Below are positions 1 through 7,725 of a DNA stretch of 13,886 bases, piece by piece (position 1 is the first letter of the stretch; every line of letters starts with the position of its first letter). The notes beneath the pieces were generated by a model. The model ran no database searches, had not been told where the DNA came from, and was given only the letters and a program-made list of their open reading frames with translations. Both the position numbers and the translations under genes were made by a program. The DNA is taken from assembly GCA_964494005.1 (NCBI GenBank), contig CAZBQE010000023.1:1-13886 (forward strand), in the 5' to 3' direction. The stretch is from CAJBLF01 sp964494005. Lineage in GTDB: Bacteria; Patescibacteriota; Gracilibacteria; Absconditabacterales; Absconditicoccaceae.

Positions 1-33
1 AAATATTTTTTTGAAGTATATGTATTACTTTTG

Positions 34-62
34 TATAAAAAAAACCCGCCTAAGCGGGTTTT
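34..62 (-). terminator. Rho-independent terminator of the cold-shock gene
   Basis: A perfect GC-rich hairpin, AACCCGC / GCGGGTT (43-49 and 54-60, loop CTAA), is flanked by A-runs and T-runs on both sides. On the minus strand the stem is followed by an eight-T run (the A-run at 37-44), so it best serves the minus-strand cold-shock gene that ends about 85 nt away. It could also work on the plus strand. Confidence 0.85.
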
Positions 63-143
63 CTCAAAAAATCTTGTGGTATTATGTAGTATATAATTAG
101 GAATTATATGTACAATAATAAATTAAGATCTTTTTGAACGTAA

Positions 144-280
144 TTATTCAGCTTCAGAAGCTACTGCACCTTCAACCTTTTGTACGTTGTTTGCTTCAGG
201 ACCTTTTCTTCCTTCTCCGATTTCATAGGTTACAACGTCACCATCAGCGATAGGTTCACCGATTACATTTGTTCCATGAA
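144..280 (-). CDS. Cold-shock domain protein (CspA family), N-terminal part missing in assembly gap
   Basis: The visible part is the C-terminal half of a small nucleic-acid-binding cold-shock domain (a single-stranded RNA/DNA chaperone with an OB fold). It reads HGTNVIGEPIADGDVV, then TYEIGEGRKGPEANNVQKV, matching the last two strands of CspA proteins (typically V.FE...GKGP.A.NV), and ends with a short acidic tail. The stop is the TAA at 144-146. The N-terminal half, with the usual KGFGFI RNA-binding motif and the start codon, falls into the run of N. The sequence on the far side of the gap (325-370) does not look like the beginning of a Csp, so the true gap is probably longer than the 44 N shown. 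Family call is firm; full length cannot be seen. Confidence 0.85.
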
Positions 281-324
281 NNNNNNNNNNNNNNNNNNNN
301 NNNNNNNNNNNNNNNNNNNNNNNN
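281..324. other. Assembly gap (44 N)
   Basis: Forty-four unresolved bases interrupt the cold-shock gene. Neither flank continues naturally into the other, so the number of N is probably a scaffold estimate rather than a true length. Confidence 0.99.
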
Positions 325-391
325 GATATCTCCAAAAAAGAGTATATGATATTCCCAAGAAAATACAAGAGATTATTTAGGGAAAATATAA

Positions 392-419
392 TTGACTTTT
401 AAATATAATTGTTTATAAT
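392..419 (+). promoter_or_regulatory. Sigma-70-type promoter for the 187 aa gene
   Basis: TTGACT (392-397) and TATAAT (414-419) are separated by 16 bp. A start about 7 nt after the -10 box would leave a leader of roughly 28 nt before the ATG at 455, with no Shine-Dalgarno in it. Confidence 0.6.
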
Positions 420-454
420 AAATAAATAGATTTATTTCTATTATAGAAAATAAT

Positions 455-1018
455 ATGAAAAAACCTTATTCAAAAGATCAACATGAATTAATAAGAACTT
501 CTCGTAATGTTCAAAGGGGAAATACAGCTCAACAAAGAAAAGCACTTGTAAAAGCTTTGTTAGCAAAAGAAGTTAAAGATAGAGTGAACAAAACTATGGA
601 AATACTGTACGAAGAATTCGGAAAAGATTTTAATCTAATCAAGGAAGATGGTAAAAATAAATATCATATTACGAAAAAAAATGTGGTGCTTCAATTAACA
701 TGACGACCACTTGTTTCTATAGAAGGCAAGGCGGTACTCGGTGAAGGACAGATGATTATAGAAGTAAATAATAAGGGGGAATCAAAAATTCGTCTTAATT
801 CCGAGACGGGTGATGTTATGTATAATGCACAGAATTTATCAAATGATGATTTGAAAGCTGAATTATCAGCATTGAGAATGTTTGTAGAGAAAGGTACAGC
901 TATGCCTGCAATAAGTAAATTTGTTGTAGAAAAGAATATCAGTAGTTATACCAATCAAGACATTGAAGAATTATTGAAAGGCTACGAAGAAGATCCAGAA
1001 GGTTCTAAACCTAAGTAA
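455..1018 (+). CDS. Hypothetical protein, 187 aa
   Basis: I do not recognise this protein. It is one continuous reading frame only if the TGA at 701-703 (codon 83) is read as glycine; the flanking pieces are in the same frame with no other stop. It is soluble-looking and highly charged: a Lys/Arg-rich N-terminus (about residues 1-60, likely helical), a middle part with alternating hydrophobic residues that looks like beta strands (75-115), and an acidic/polar C-terminal helix-rich part (120-187). No signal peptide or membrane segment is visible. The start at 455 is the first ATG after a good promoter. It is followed 21 nt later by the small membrane protein gene, so the two probably share a transcript. 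Confidence 0.8.
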
Positions 1019-1039
1019 AAAAACAAAACCCTATATAAT

Positions 1040-1270
1040 ATGAAAACAACAAAAACACTTTTTCTAGTAATTGCTACAATTGCTGGATTAAATCTTGTAG
1101 TAAGCATAATATACGCTGAAACTGGATATTTCGATTTTATCCAAAAAATTATTCCCACAGAAAAAATACTTACGTGGGGTATATTTGTTCCATTTTGTGT
1201 TCTTATTGTAGCTATGTTTGTATATTTTGATATCAAACATAGGCAAAAGAGTAAAGAAATGTATATGTAA
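1040..1270 (+). CDS. Small two-helix membrane protein, 76 aa
   Basis: Unknown function. Two hydrophobic stretches are clear: residues about 6-26 (a Leu/Val/Ile-rich helix that could also act as a signal anchor) and about 43-63 (from WGIFVPFCVLIVAMFVYF). They are joined by a short loop, and a Lys/Arg-rich tail (KHRQKSKEM) should lie in the cytoplasm by the positive-inside rule. No TGA codon occurs inside. The gene follows the 187 aa gene closely and is terminated by a strong hairpin directly after its stop, which makes a two-gene operon likely. Confidence 0.75.
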   Translation: MKTTKTLFLVIATIAGLNLVVSIIYAETGYFDFIQKIIPTEKILTWGIFVPFCVLIVAMFVYFDIKHRQKSKEMYM

Positions 1271-1277
1271 TTTTCAT

Positions 1278-1300
1278 CCCTCATATTGAGGGTTTTTTTT
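1278..1300 (+). terminator. Rho-independent terminator
   Basis: CCCTCA (1278-1283), loop TAT, TGAGGG (1287-1292), then eight T. It lies 7 nt after the stop of the small membrane protein gene and abuts the TAA of the convergent pheT gene at 1299-1301. Confidence 0.92.
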
Positions 1301-3884
1301 ACGCTCTTAAATTTCCTCCAGCTTTTTCTCCGGCTTTAATAGCTTTGTTCAAAATATCATTAATTTGTTCAGTGGTCATGGCTCAATCTCATGTTATTTT
1401 GATTTTGATAGAAACTGATTTTTTATCTTCTCATAGATTTTTCCCTGCGTAGACATCGAAGACCTCGACTTCCTTTACTTCAGGGACTTCCTTAACCGCG
1501 GAAATCACTTCATCGAAACTTTTACTCGCATCCACAACAAAACAAATATCTCTTCGGATGATTTGATCCTGAAGCGTTTCATAAGTATAGATATGTTCAC
1601 TTTTTTTATTATGTTCAACGATGACACTAAGATTCAATGATAGATACACAACTCCGTTTGTTTCTCCGATTTTATTATTTTGCAAGATTACTGGATGTAA
1701 TGCACCTACAAAACCTATAGTCATATCACCAATATTGATGAGTGCTTGTTTCTTTGGATGGAATTGCGCTAGTATGGATTTTTCAAAGGTCACTTTACCG
1801 AGTTCCAATTCTTTGGCGATTGTTTTTATAATAGCTTTTGCTTCCAGAATAGGATCCTTGTTCCATTGATCTATATTTTTCTGATATAATACCACACCAA
1901 GCTGAGTTTCTTCGTCTACAAACGATGAAGCAAATTTTTTTTTGATTTCTTTATTTTTCAATGTTCCCATCTTTCAATGTTTTGTCCGTATTTTACCGAT
2001 ATCGAACATGTTGAATTCATCAAAAAACTTGCTATTTTTCACTGTGTGAGCGAGGAGTCCATAGACGAGATCATCTCTCATGATCGGAGTTTCAGGATTG
2101 ACAGGATTCTGTAATTCATAGTAATGTTCTTTTTTCTTGCTGAATTCTTGTAATGTTTTTTCGCTGATTCGCGGATAGGTTTCGACTTGATTGCAACCGA
2201 TATTTCTTACTAAGATGTCTTCGATTTTTCTCTGGATGGCAACATACTCATTGTACGGCGTATATTCTGTTTTGCTCAATAACGGTAAACTTTCTATGTC
2301 ATCATAGCCGTAGATTCTTGCAACTTCTTCATAGATATCCTCCTGAATATTTAGATCATCTGGTCCTCTCCATAATGGACAGGTAATTTTTAATTTTCAA
2401 TTTTCAATTTTCAATTTTGAAATGTCTTCTCAAGTAAATCCAAGTCCAGTCAGTATTTCTTCCATTTTTTTATCCAATCACTTCGTCTTTTTCCCAAAGA
2501 TAAATTGCTCCATCACTTTCATATCTACTTCAATCAATTTTCAATTTTCAATTTTTCCAGATTTTTCTGGACTTCGCAATTTTCAATTAAGAAAATAAGA
2601 AAGTCCTCCAATCTCGAAGTAGCCGAGATCTTTTTTGTAGTAGTTCAATTCGTCCAAGAAGAGAATCAGACAAAATAAGGTATATCGAGGGTTGATGTTT
2701 TTCTCAAACCTTAATTCTGCATCAGTTCTCAATCCGAGTCTTGTTCAGGTTTTTCTGACAGCTACCGGATCGAAGTTTGCTATCTCGACGAGAATATTTT
2801 TTGTACTTTCGGTGATTCAACTTTTCAATCCACCGACAACACCAGCAAGCGCGAGAATTTTCTTTTGGTCAGTAATAACAATATCAGTAGCTTTCAATGT
2901 ATGTTCAGTTTCAAACAAATCTTTAAATTTCTCTCCGTCTTTGGCATTTCTCACGATAATATCTCCGTCGACTTTTTCAGCATCGAAAAAATGTACCGGC
3001 TGTCCGCTGATATTCATAAAAAGATTAGAAAAATCTACTCGGTTGCTGATAGGGTTCGCTCATAGATCAAGCATTTGTAATCTTGAAAAGAACGATGCTT
3101 GCTTGACCGTAATATTTTTGAGATGCAATAAAAGATATGCATTCAAATCATCACTTTCTCATTTTACTCATCTTTCTGGTTTCGTGCTGTTTTCGATAAT
3201 TTCCATAATGTGTTTCGGTGTACATTGTTCCATATACTCTTTGACTTTATTAAACGAAATGATTTGACTTTCGACTTTCGACTTTGGACTTTCGACTGAT
3301 CAATAGATTGCATTCAATTCCACGGCTGCACCAAAATGCCCCGTCAAATCAGGTCTATTCGTCAATGACTTGTTATCAACTTCCATGACTCGACTTTCCA
3401 ATCGTGGAAATTTATCCTTCAATGCTGTTCACAAATCTTTATCGGAAATATCGTCCAGATCTTCTTTGAGATCCCGAATCGAATGTTTTTCGATATCTTC
3501 ATTGATACCCAATTCTTCTTTGGAACAGATCATGCCGTTGGATTCCAAACCTCTCATTTTTCTTGCCTCTATCGTAATGCCTGCTTTTTCAAATACTGTT
3601 CCTGGTAACGCTACCGGTACGTACAATCCTGCAGCGATGTTAGATCCACCACAAATAATCTGATATTCTCCTTTACTTCCACAATCCACTTGGCAGACAG
3701 ATAATTTATCCGCGTCAGGATGTTTTTCGCAGGATTTCGTGTAGCCGATGACGATGGAATCTGATATATTTCTTTCACTGACTTCTTCGATCTCGCAGGT
3801 CTTCAATATCAAATTCTTCGCGATATTTTCAGGCGTATCGTTTACAGATATAAATTTTTTCAAGAGTTGTGATGTATACTTCAT
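1299..3884 (-). CDS. pheT: Phenylalanine--tRNA ligase beta subunit (PheRS beta)
   Basis: Beta chain of the alpha2-beta2 synthetase that charges tRNA-Phe. Domains in order: an N-terminal tRNA-binding OB domain (about 40-150; KSCEKHPDADKLSVCQVD, CGGSN, MRGLESNGMICSKEELG); a B3/B4 editing-type domain (GQPVHFFDAEKV); the segment RKTGTRLGLRTDAELRFEK; B5 (CPLWRGPDDLNIQEDIYEEV, then ARIYGYDDI); the catalytic-like core; and a C-terminal FDX-ACB anticodon-binding domain (IIRRDICFVV to the TAA). It has 861 codons, slightly longer than the usual ~800. The frame is open end to end with TGA as Gly (for example codons 152, 356, 434, 496, 637, 818). The excess length includes in-frame insertions made of heptamer tandem repeats. 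The start ATG is the first before the OB domain. pheS is not adjacent, so the alpha chain must be encoded elsewhere. Confidence 0.97.
2394..2420. repeat. Heptanucleotide tandem repeat TTTTCAA inside pheT
   Basis: Three exact copies of TTTTCAA (2394-2414) followed by a partial copy. On the coding (minus) strand the unit is TTGAAAA, and in the pheT frame it yields KLKIENGKLKI, one TGA being read as Gly. It lies just before the conserved CPLWRGPDD of the B5 domain. Confidence 0.9.
2535..2589. repeat. Second TTTTCAA repeat patch with internal hairpin, in pheT
   Basis: Two TTTTCAA copies (2538-2551) and another (2580-2586) flank a small palindrome CCAGA-TTTT-TCTGG (2557-2570). In frame it encodes roughly LNGKLRSPEKSGKIENGKL, with two TGA codons read as Gly. 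The unit is the same heptamer as at 2394-2420, about 140 nt away, and falls in a linker at the start of B5. Confidence 0.85.
3266..3296. repeat. Heptanucleotide tandem repeat GACTTTC inside pheT
   Basis: Four tandem heptamers (GACTTTC, GACTTTC, GACTTTG, GACTTTC; 3266-3293) plus GAC. On the coding strand they translate in frame as VESPKSKVESQ, a low-complexity stretch between the tRNA-binding and B3/B4 domains. The unit differs from the TTTTCAA family but has the same 7-bp period. Confidence 0.9.
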
Positions 3885-4034
3885 AATTCGAATAAATAAA
3901 TAAATTTTTAGACTTTCGTGTCTATCATTACTATGAATAACAAAATCTCAGGAGAAATAAAGTGGAAAATTTATTCTTGCAATTATTTATACTATAACTA
4001 AAAATTCATTTCTAAGAAAGCAAATACAATGTTT

Positions 4035-4063
4035 TTGAAATAAAATATTTTTTATTGTACAAT
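4035..4063 (+). promoter_or_regulatory. Promoter of the GH3-family gene, probably leaderless
   Basis: TTGAAA (4035-4040) and TACAAT (4058-4063) are spaced by exactly 17 bp. The ATG at 4072 begins 9 nt after the last base of the -10 box, which is where transcription would be expected to start, so the mRNA probably has no 5' leader. Confidence 0.6.
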
Positions 4064-4071
4064 AATAGAGT

Positions 4072-5598
4072 ATGATTAATCCATTAACTACAACACAGCG
4101 TATCATAAATAAATTCATCAAAACATATTTGATCGTCAAATCTCATTTACATCAACCATCGTTCAAATATCAGGAGGCAATGCTTTTTGATTTGATAAGG
4201 AAATGCAGGGATACTGTATTCGGAAAAAAATACGATTTTGATAACATCCAGACGATTCAAAATTTTCAGAATACCGTTCCTATTTCTCATTACAAAGATT
4301 TTGAGCCATGGATTATGTATATGCTCAAAGGAGAAAAAAATATTACGTATCCAGGCAAGATTGATCGATTTGCTACTTCGTCATGAACGACGTGAGGTGA
4401 ATGTAAATATATTCCTGTCACGAAAGAATGATTGAAAAAATGCCATTTCAAATGAGGTATGGATGCGTTGAATTATTTTTGTAAAAACAACCCAAGAAGT
4501 CAATTTTTGATTTGAAAGGCACTTGCTATAGGATGAGGATTTTCGATTAATCCATACACAGGAGAAAAAAATGTAGGATTTATCTCTGCTATCTTACAAA
4601 AAAATACGCCGAAAATTATCAAGATGATCAAAGAACCAGGTGATGATATCGCATATATCGAGAATTGGGAAGAAAAAGTCCAAGCAATCATAGAGAATAC
4701 GGTCAATCAAAATATTACGTTCATCAATGGGCAACCAGGGTGGTTGTTGAATTTTCTCTATAAGATGCTCGAATATACGAAAAAGGAAAATATACTTGAA
4801 GTTCGGCCAAATCTAGAGCTTTTCTTTCGATGAGGATTGCCGATAGATATGTACAAATCACAATTTGAAAAGCTGATACCATCCAAAAAAATGAAATATT
4901 ATCAGGCGTATAATGCATCAGAATGATTTTTTAGTGTTCAAGATACCAATTTTGCTGATGATATGCTGTTGCTCGTCAATCACGGGACATTTTATGAATT
5001 TATCCCATTGGAAGAGTACGGCAGGGAGAATCCTAACGTGTTGACTTTGGAAGAAGTGGAAGTACATAAAGACTATATTATTGTTATCACTACTTGTTCA
5101 TGATTGTGGAGATATGTGATAGGTGATGTAGTGAAATTTACGAATCTCAAACCATGGAGAATTAAAGTAGCCGGCAGGACAAAATATTTTATAGATATGA
5201 TTGGCGAACGTCTTTCTTTGGAACATATAGAAAAAGCGCTTTTGCAAACAAGTAAAACCACCAACACTATTATTACTGATTATACAGTATGACCATTAGT
5301 ATTTGAGTGATGAACACAAAGATGATGTCATGAACGGATAATTGAGTTTGTCAAAGAGCCAGACAATAAAGAAGAATTTGCAAACATATTGGATCAGGAA
5401 TTAGGGAAGACAAATTCCTACTATTTTGATGAAAGGCATGATACGAAAGTTTTGGGATCTCCTAAAGTGCATTACGTTAAACAAGGTACATTTTATGAAT
5501 GGTTAAAAACCAAAAATAAACTTGGTGGGCAACATAAAGTCCCCAAAGTTTCCAATGAAAGAAAAAATATCGATGAAATATTGGCTATGATAGCATAA
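4072..5598 (+). CDS. GH3-family acyl-adenylating enzyme (GH3 auxin-responsive promoter family protein)
   Basis: Member of the GH3 group of the acyl-AMP-forming superfamily, enzymes that activate a carboxylic acid with ATP and often join it to an amino acid. 508 aa. Visible family signatures: the phosphate-binding ATSSGTTGGECKYIPVT near residue 101 (Gly105 is a TGA codon); the substrate-pocket segment YNASEGFFSVQD; NHGTFYEFIPLEEY; and LWRYVIGDVVKF followed by KVAGRTKYFIDMIGERLS, the hinge to the small C-terminal domain. No signal peptide; cytoplasmic. The frame contains many TGA-Gly codons (for example 4384, 5101) and ends at TAA. The acid used cannot be read from the sequence; bacterial members are poorly characterised, and no neighbouring pathway gene helps. 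glyA follows after 22 nt, so co-transcription is likely. Confidence 0.92.
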
Positions 5599-5620
5599 TT
5601 TTATTTTTTTGTATGTGCAT

Positions 5621-6922
5621 ATGAAAAACATTCAAACCGTAGATCAGCAGGTGTATGAGTCTATTCTCGCCGAACAGAAAAGGCAGTCAGAAGGAATGGA
5701 ACTTATTGCTAGCGAGAACTACCAATCTCCTGCAGTCCTTGAAGTGCAATCTTCGGTTTTTGCAAATAAATATTCTGAATGAACGCCTGGACGCAGATAC
5801 TACGGATGACAGGAAAATACCGATATCATCGAACAACTCGCTATCGATAGAGCCAAAGACATCTTTCATGCGGACCATGCGAACGTGCAAGCATTATCCG
5901 GAGCAGCAGCAAACTTATGTGTGTATTCTGCGCTTATGGAGCCAGGAGATACTATTCTTGGGATGGATTTAAGTCATGGATGACATTTAACCCATGGGGC
6001 TCCGGTAACCTTTTTCTCCAAAGTGTTCAACTTTATTCGCTACAAGACAACACCAGACGGCAAGGTTGATTTCGACCAAGTTCGCGAATTAGCATTACAT
6101 CACAAACCCAAAATAATTCTTGCTGGATTTTCTGCATATCCGAGAGAACTCGAGTACGAAAAATTCGTCGAAATAGCAAAGGAAGTCTGAGCTATCGCAT
6201 TTGCTGATGTGTCACATATTGGCGGATTTATCGCTGCATGATTACTCAAAAATCCACTCGACTACGGATTCCATGTCATGATGACGACTACGCACAAGTC
6301 ACTCAGATGACCGAGAGGAGCATTGATTCTCAGTAAGTGAATCGTTTCCAATCCACTCAAAAAACCTGAAGATACGAGTGAAAATATTCCGACAAGAATC
6401 GATAGAGCAGTATTCCCTGGTATGCAATGATGACCACATATGAATACTATCGCAGCGATTGCTGTCGCACTCAAAGAAGCACAGACGTCTGAATTCAAAG
6501 CGTACGCGCAGCAAGCGCTCAAAAACGCACAGATCTTAGCTGCTGAATTAACTGCGCGTGGATATAAACTTGTGACTTGATGAACAGACAATCACATGGT
6601 GATTGTGGATTTTAGCTGAACAGAATGAAACCCGGAGCACTCAGGGTTGGACTGATCAACGGCAGAAAAAACATTAGATAAAATCTGAATCTCTACTTCC
6701 AAATCTACTATCCCCGACGATCCAAATCCACCATTCAGACCATCTGGACTTCGTATCGGTCTACCAGCAATGACGACGAGAGGAGTCAAAGAAGAAGAGG
6801 TAAAACAGATAGTCGAATTCATGGATCAAGCGTTGAAAAACAAGGATAATGAAGAATTGCTAGCCGAATTGAAAAATAAGGTCAGAGAGTTGGCGTTGAA
6901 ATTTCCTTTGCCGAGTTTGTAA
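5621..6922 (+). CDS. glyA: Serine hydroxymethyltransferase
   Basis: PLP enzyme converting serine plus tetrahydrofolate to glycine plus 5,10-methylene-THF, the main one-carbon source. 433 aa, close to the usual 415-435. Conserved blocks: ELIASEN (N-terminus), YSEGTPGRRYYGG, HANVQALSGAAAN, SHGGHLTHGAPV, and DVSHIGGFIAAG. The PLP-lysine motif TTTHKSLRGPRGA has its Schiff-base lysine at residue 226 (E. coli Lys229). GMQGGPHMN and PFRPSGLRIGLPAMTTRG follow near the C-terminus. Many conserved glycines are TGA, including the second Gly of RYYGG. The start at 5621 is chosen because it gives the normal family N-terminus; an ATG at 5613 is out of frame. No Shine-Dalgarno. It lies 22 nt after the GH3-family gene. 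Confidence 0.98.
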
Positions 6923-6932
6923 AAACAAGCTC

Positions 6933-6962
6933 TTGCTATTTGCTAGAAAATATGGATACAAT
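6933..6962 (+). promoter_or_regulatory. Possible promoter downstream of glyA
   Basis: TTGCTA (6933-6938) and TACAAT (6957-6962), spacing 18 bp, lie directly after glyA. A transcript from here would begin near 6969, at the first of a series of hairpins. Confidence 0.4.
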
Positions 6963-6963
6963 A

Positions 6964-7127
6964 TATCCCATAACATTGGGAATGCTCTTTGAAATATTTA
7001 GAGTAGCTGTTCAAATCTGCCGGAGAAACCGGTTAGTAGATGTATATCATCTACTTTAGAAGGAAGTGCGTTCACCCAGGTATCACCCTCGGACTATCAA
7101 CGGCTTCCTTTTCTCTTTTTAAGAGAA
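6964..7127 (+). ncRNA. Candidate structured non-coding RNA or leader RNA
   Basis: No ORF of note occupies 6923-7211. The stretch carries consecutive hairpins: CCCA/TGGG (6967-6970, 6977-6980); CCGG-AGAAA-CCGG (7020-7032); the perfect 8-bp AGTAGATG-TATAT-CATCTACT (7035-7055); and a wider domain closed by GGAAG/CTTCC (7062-7066, 7104-7108) and followed by a pyrimidine run with ten T in 7109-7120, like a terminator tail. A promoter-like sequence precedes it at the right distance. I could not match it to RNase P, tmRNA, SRP RNA, 6S or a known riboswitch. It could be an independent small RNA or a leader with an attenuator. The structure is visible; the RNA identity is inference. Confidence 0.35.
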
Positions 7128-7150
7128 ATAAAAAAAAGTACAAAATTGAC

Positions 7151-7178
7151 TTGACATTGTGTAATAAATAAATATAAG
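7151..7178 (+). promoter_or_regulatory. Promoter for the small-ORF pair
   Basis: A perfect TTGACA (7151-7156) and TATAAG (7173-7178), spacing 16 bp, lie 33 nt before the ATG at 7212. An overlapping TTGACT at 7146 gives an alternative -35 element. Confidence 0.6.
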
Positions 7179-7200
7179 ATAAATACAAACAAATAAGAAA

Positions 7201-7206
7201 AGGAGG
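7201..7206 (+). promoter_or_regulatory. Strong Shine-Dalgarno sequence
   Basis: AGGAGG stands 5 nt before the ATG at 7212. It is the only consensus Shine-Dalgarno I see ahead of any gene in this window, which supports real, high-level translation of the small ORF behind it. Confidence 0.75.
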
Positions 7207-7211
7207 CTATC

Positions 7212-7319
7212 ATGCGATGAACTTGTTGGGATTATGCCCTTATAGAAAATAAAAATACGTATCCCCGCGACACATATAAGATCAGGGGCGTGGTTTATCA
7301 CTATTACCGTGGATGTTAA
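7212..7319 (+). CDS. Small protein, 35 aa, unknown
   Basis: Short ORF from ATG 7212 to TAA 7317-7319, with codon 3 a TGA read as glycine. The peptide is rich in aromatic residues (one Trp, seven Tyr-type positions including VVYHYYRG near the C-terminus) and has two Cys, at residues 5 and 35. It is preceded by a consensus promoter and the only strong Shine-Dalgarno of the window. Its last 7 nt (ATGTTAA) overlap the start of the next ORF, an arrangement typical of translational coupling by termination-reinitiation. It may act as a leader peptide, a microprotein, or the first part of one protein made by -1 frameshifting. No family recognised. Confidence 0.5.
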
Positions 7320-7507
7320 CGGAAAATGTGGGTCCAGAGGAAGCAGAGCCTCCGCGTCGAGAAGACTATGGTAGTAATTCTACCACTAAAAATACCAAAA
7401 AAAATATAAAAAAACAGTTCCAAACATCTCCCGCCGCTGTTGCTTATTTAGGAGTGGAGCATTTCATGCCTCCCCAGTTGGGGAATAGGGCAATTAGTAT
7501 TAAATAA
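7313..7507 (+). CDS. Small protein, 64 aa, unknown
   Basis: Begins with an ATG embedded in the last codons of the 35 aa ORF (7 nt overlap) and runs to TAA at 7505-7507. The sequence is hydrophilic: acidic at the start (VGPEEAEPPRRED), then a Thr/Asn/Lys-rich stretch (about 21-35), then a more hydrophobic C-terminal half (SPAAVAYLGVEHFMPP). No TGA codons. No Shine-Dalgarno of its own, so translation would depend on coupling to the upstream ORF. It is followed by an intrinsic terminator. The nucleotide sequence contains several small hairpins (for example TGGTAG/CTACCA near 7369-7386 and CCCCA/TGGGG near 7472-7483), so a structured RNA is an alternative. No family recognised. Confidence 0.45.
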   Translation: MLTENVGPEEAEPPRREDYGSNSTTKNTKKNIKKQFQTSPAAVAYLGVEHFMPPQLGNRAISIK

Positions 7508-7510
7508 AAA

Positions 7511-7542
7511 AAGAGTGCTGTGTTTCAGTGCTCTTTTCTGTT
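7511..7542 (+). terminator. Rho-independent terminator
   Basis: AAGAGTGCTG (7511-7520) pairs along its whole length with CAGTGCTCTT (7526-7535), two of the pairs being G-U, around loop TGTTT, and is followed by a T-rich tail. It lies right behind the 64 aa ORF. Confidence 0.75.
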
Positions 7543-7584
7543 ACATCAAAGAAAACTACTTGATAGAAATTACTGAATATATAT

Positions 7585-7609
7585 AAAGCTATAGAGCTTT
7601 ATTTTTTTT
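7585..7609 (+). terminator. Second, tandem terminator
   Basis: AAAGCT (7585-7590), loop ATAG, AGCTTT (7595-7600), then A and eight T. It stands 50 nt after the first terminator and directly before the palindromic repeat, in a stretch without a gene. Confidence 0.6.
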
Positions 7610-7610
7610 A

Positions 7611-7697
7611 TTGTCATTGCGAGGAGCCCGCATTAAGCGGTGACGAAGCAATCTAAAAAATATGAAGATTGCTTCGCTAAAATGCTCGCAATGACAA
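7611..7697. repeat. Palindromic interspersed repeat (REP/MITE-like)
   Basis: An 87-bp two-level palindrome. The outer arms TTGTCATTGCGAG (7611-7623) and CTCGCAATGACAA (7685-7697) pair perfectly over 13 bp, and the inner arms CGAAGCAATCT (7644-7654) and AGATTGCTTCG (7666-7676) pair perfectly over 11 bp. The arm sequences (GTCATTGCGAGGAG, GACGAAGCAATCT) resemble a palindromic repeat I know to be scattered between genes of many unrelated bacteria. It carries no ORF and is probably a non-autonomous element or a remnant. Confidence 0.8.
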
Positions 7698-7725
7698 ATA
7701 TATTTTTAATTATTCATTAGTTTTT

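Noticed and set aside
180..380. Plus-strand ORF running through the N gap (66 codons)
   Set aside because: Its left part is antisense to the cold-shock gene and it is joined only through unknown bases; the ending beyond the gap could be the tail of an unseen gene, but nothing supports that.
2692..3267. 191-codon plus-strand ORF inside the pheT region
   Set aside because: It is the antisense shadow of pheT; the minus strand encodes recognisable PheRS beta domains over the same bases.
1299..3884. pheT as a pseudogene broken by stops and repeat insertions
   Set aside because: With TGA as Gly the frame is open from ATG to TAA, including through all heptamer patches, and every domain is present.
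6964..7127. RNase P RNA, SRP RNA, 6S RNA or tmRNA after glyA
   Set aside because: GAAGGAAG superficially recalls SRP RNA, but the rest of its conserved loop is absent. The conserved RNase P core (GAGGAAAGTCC) and the tmRNA T-arm are also absent, and the 6S long-hairpin arms do not pair.
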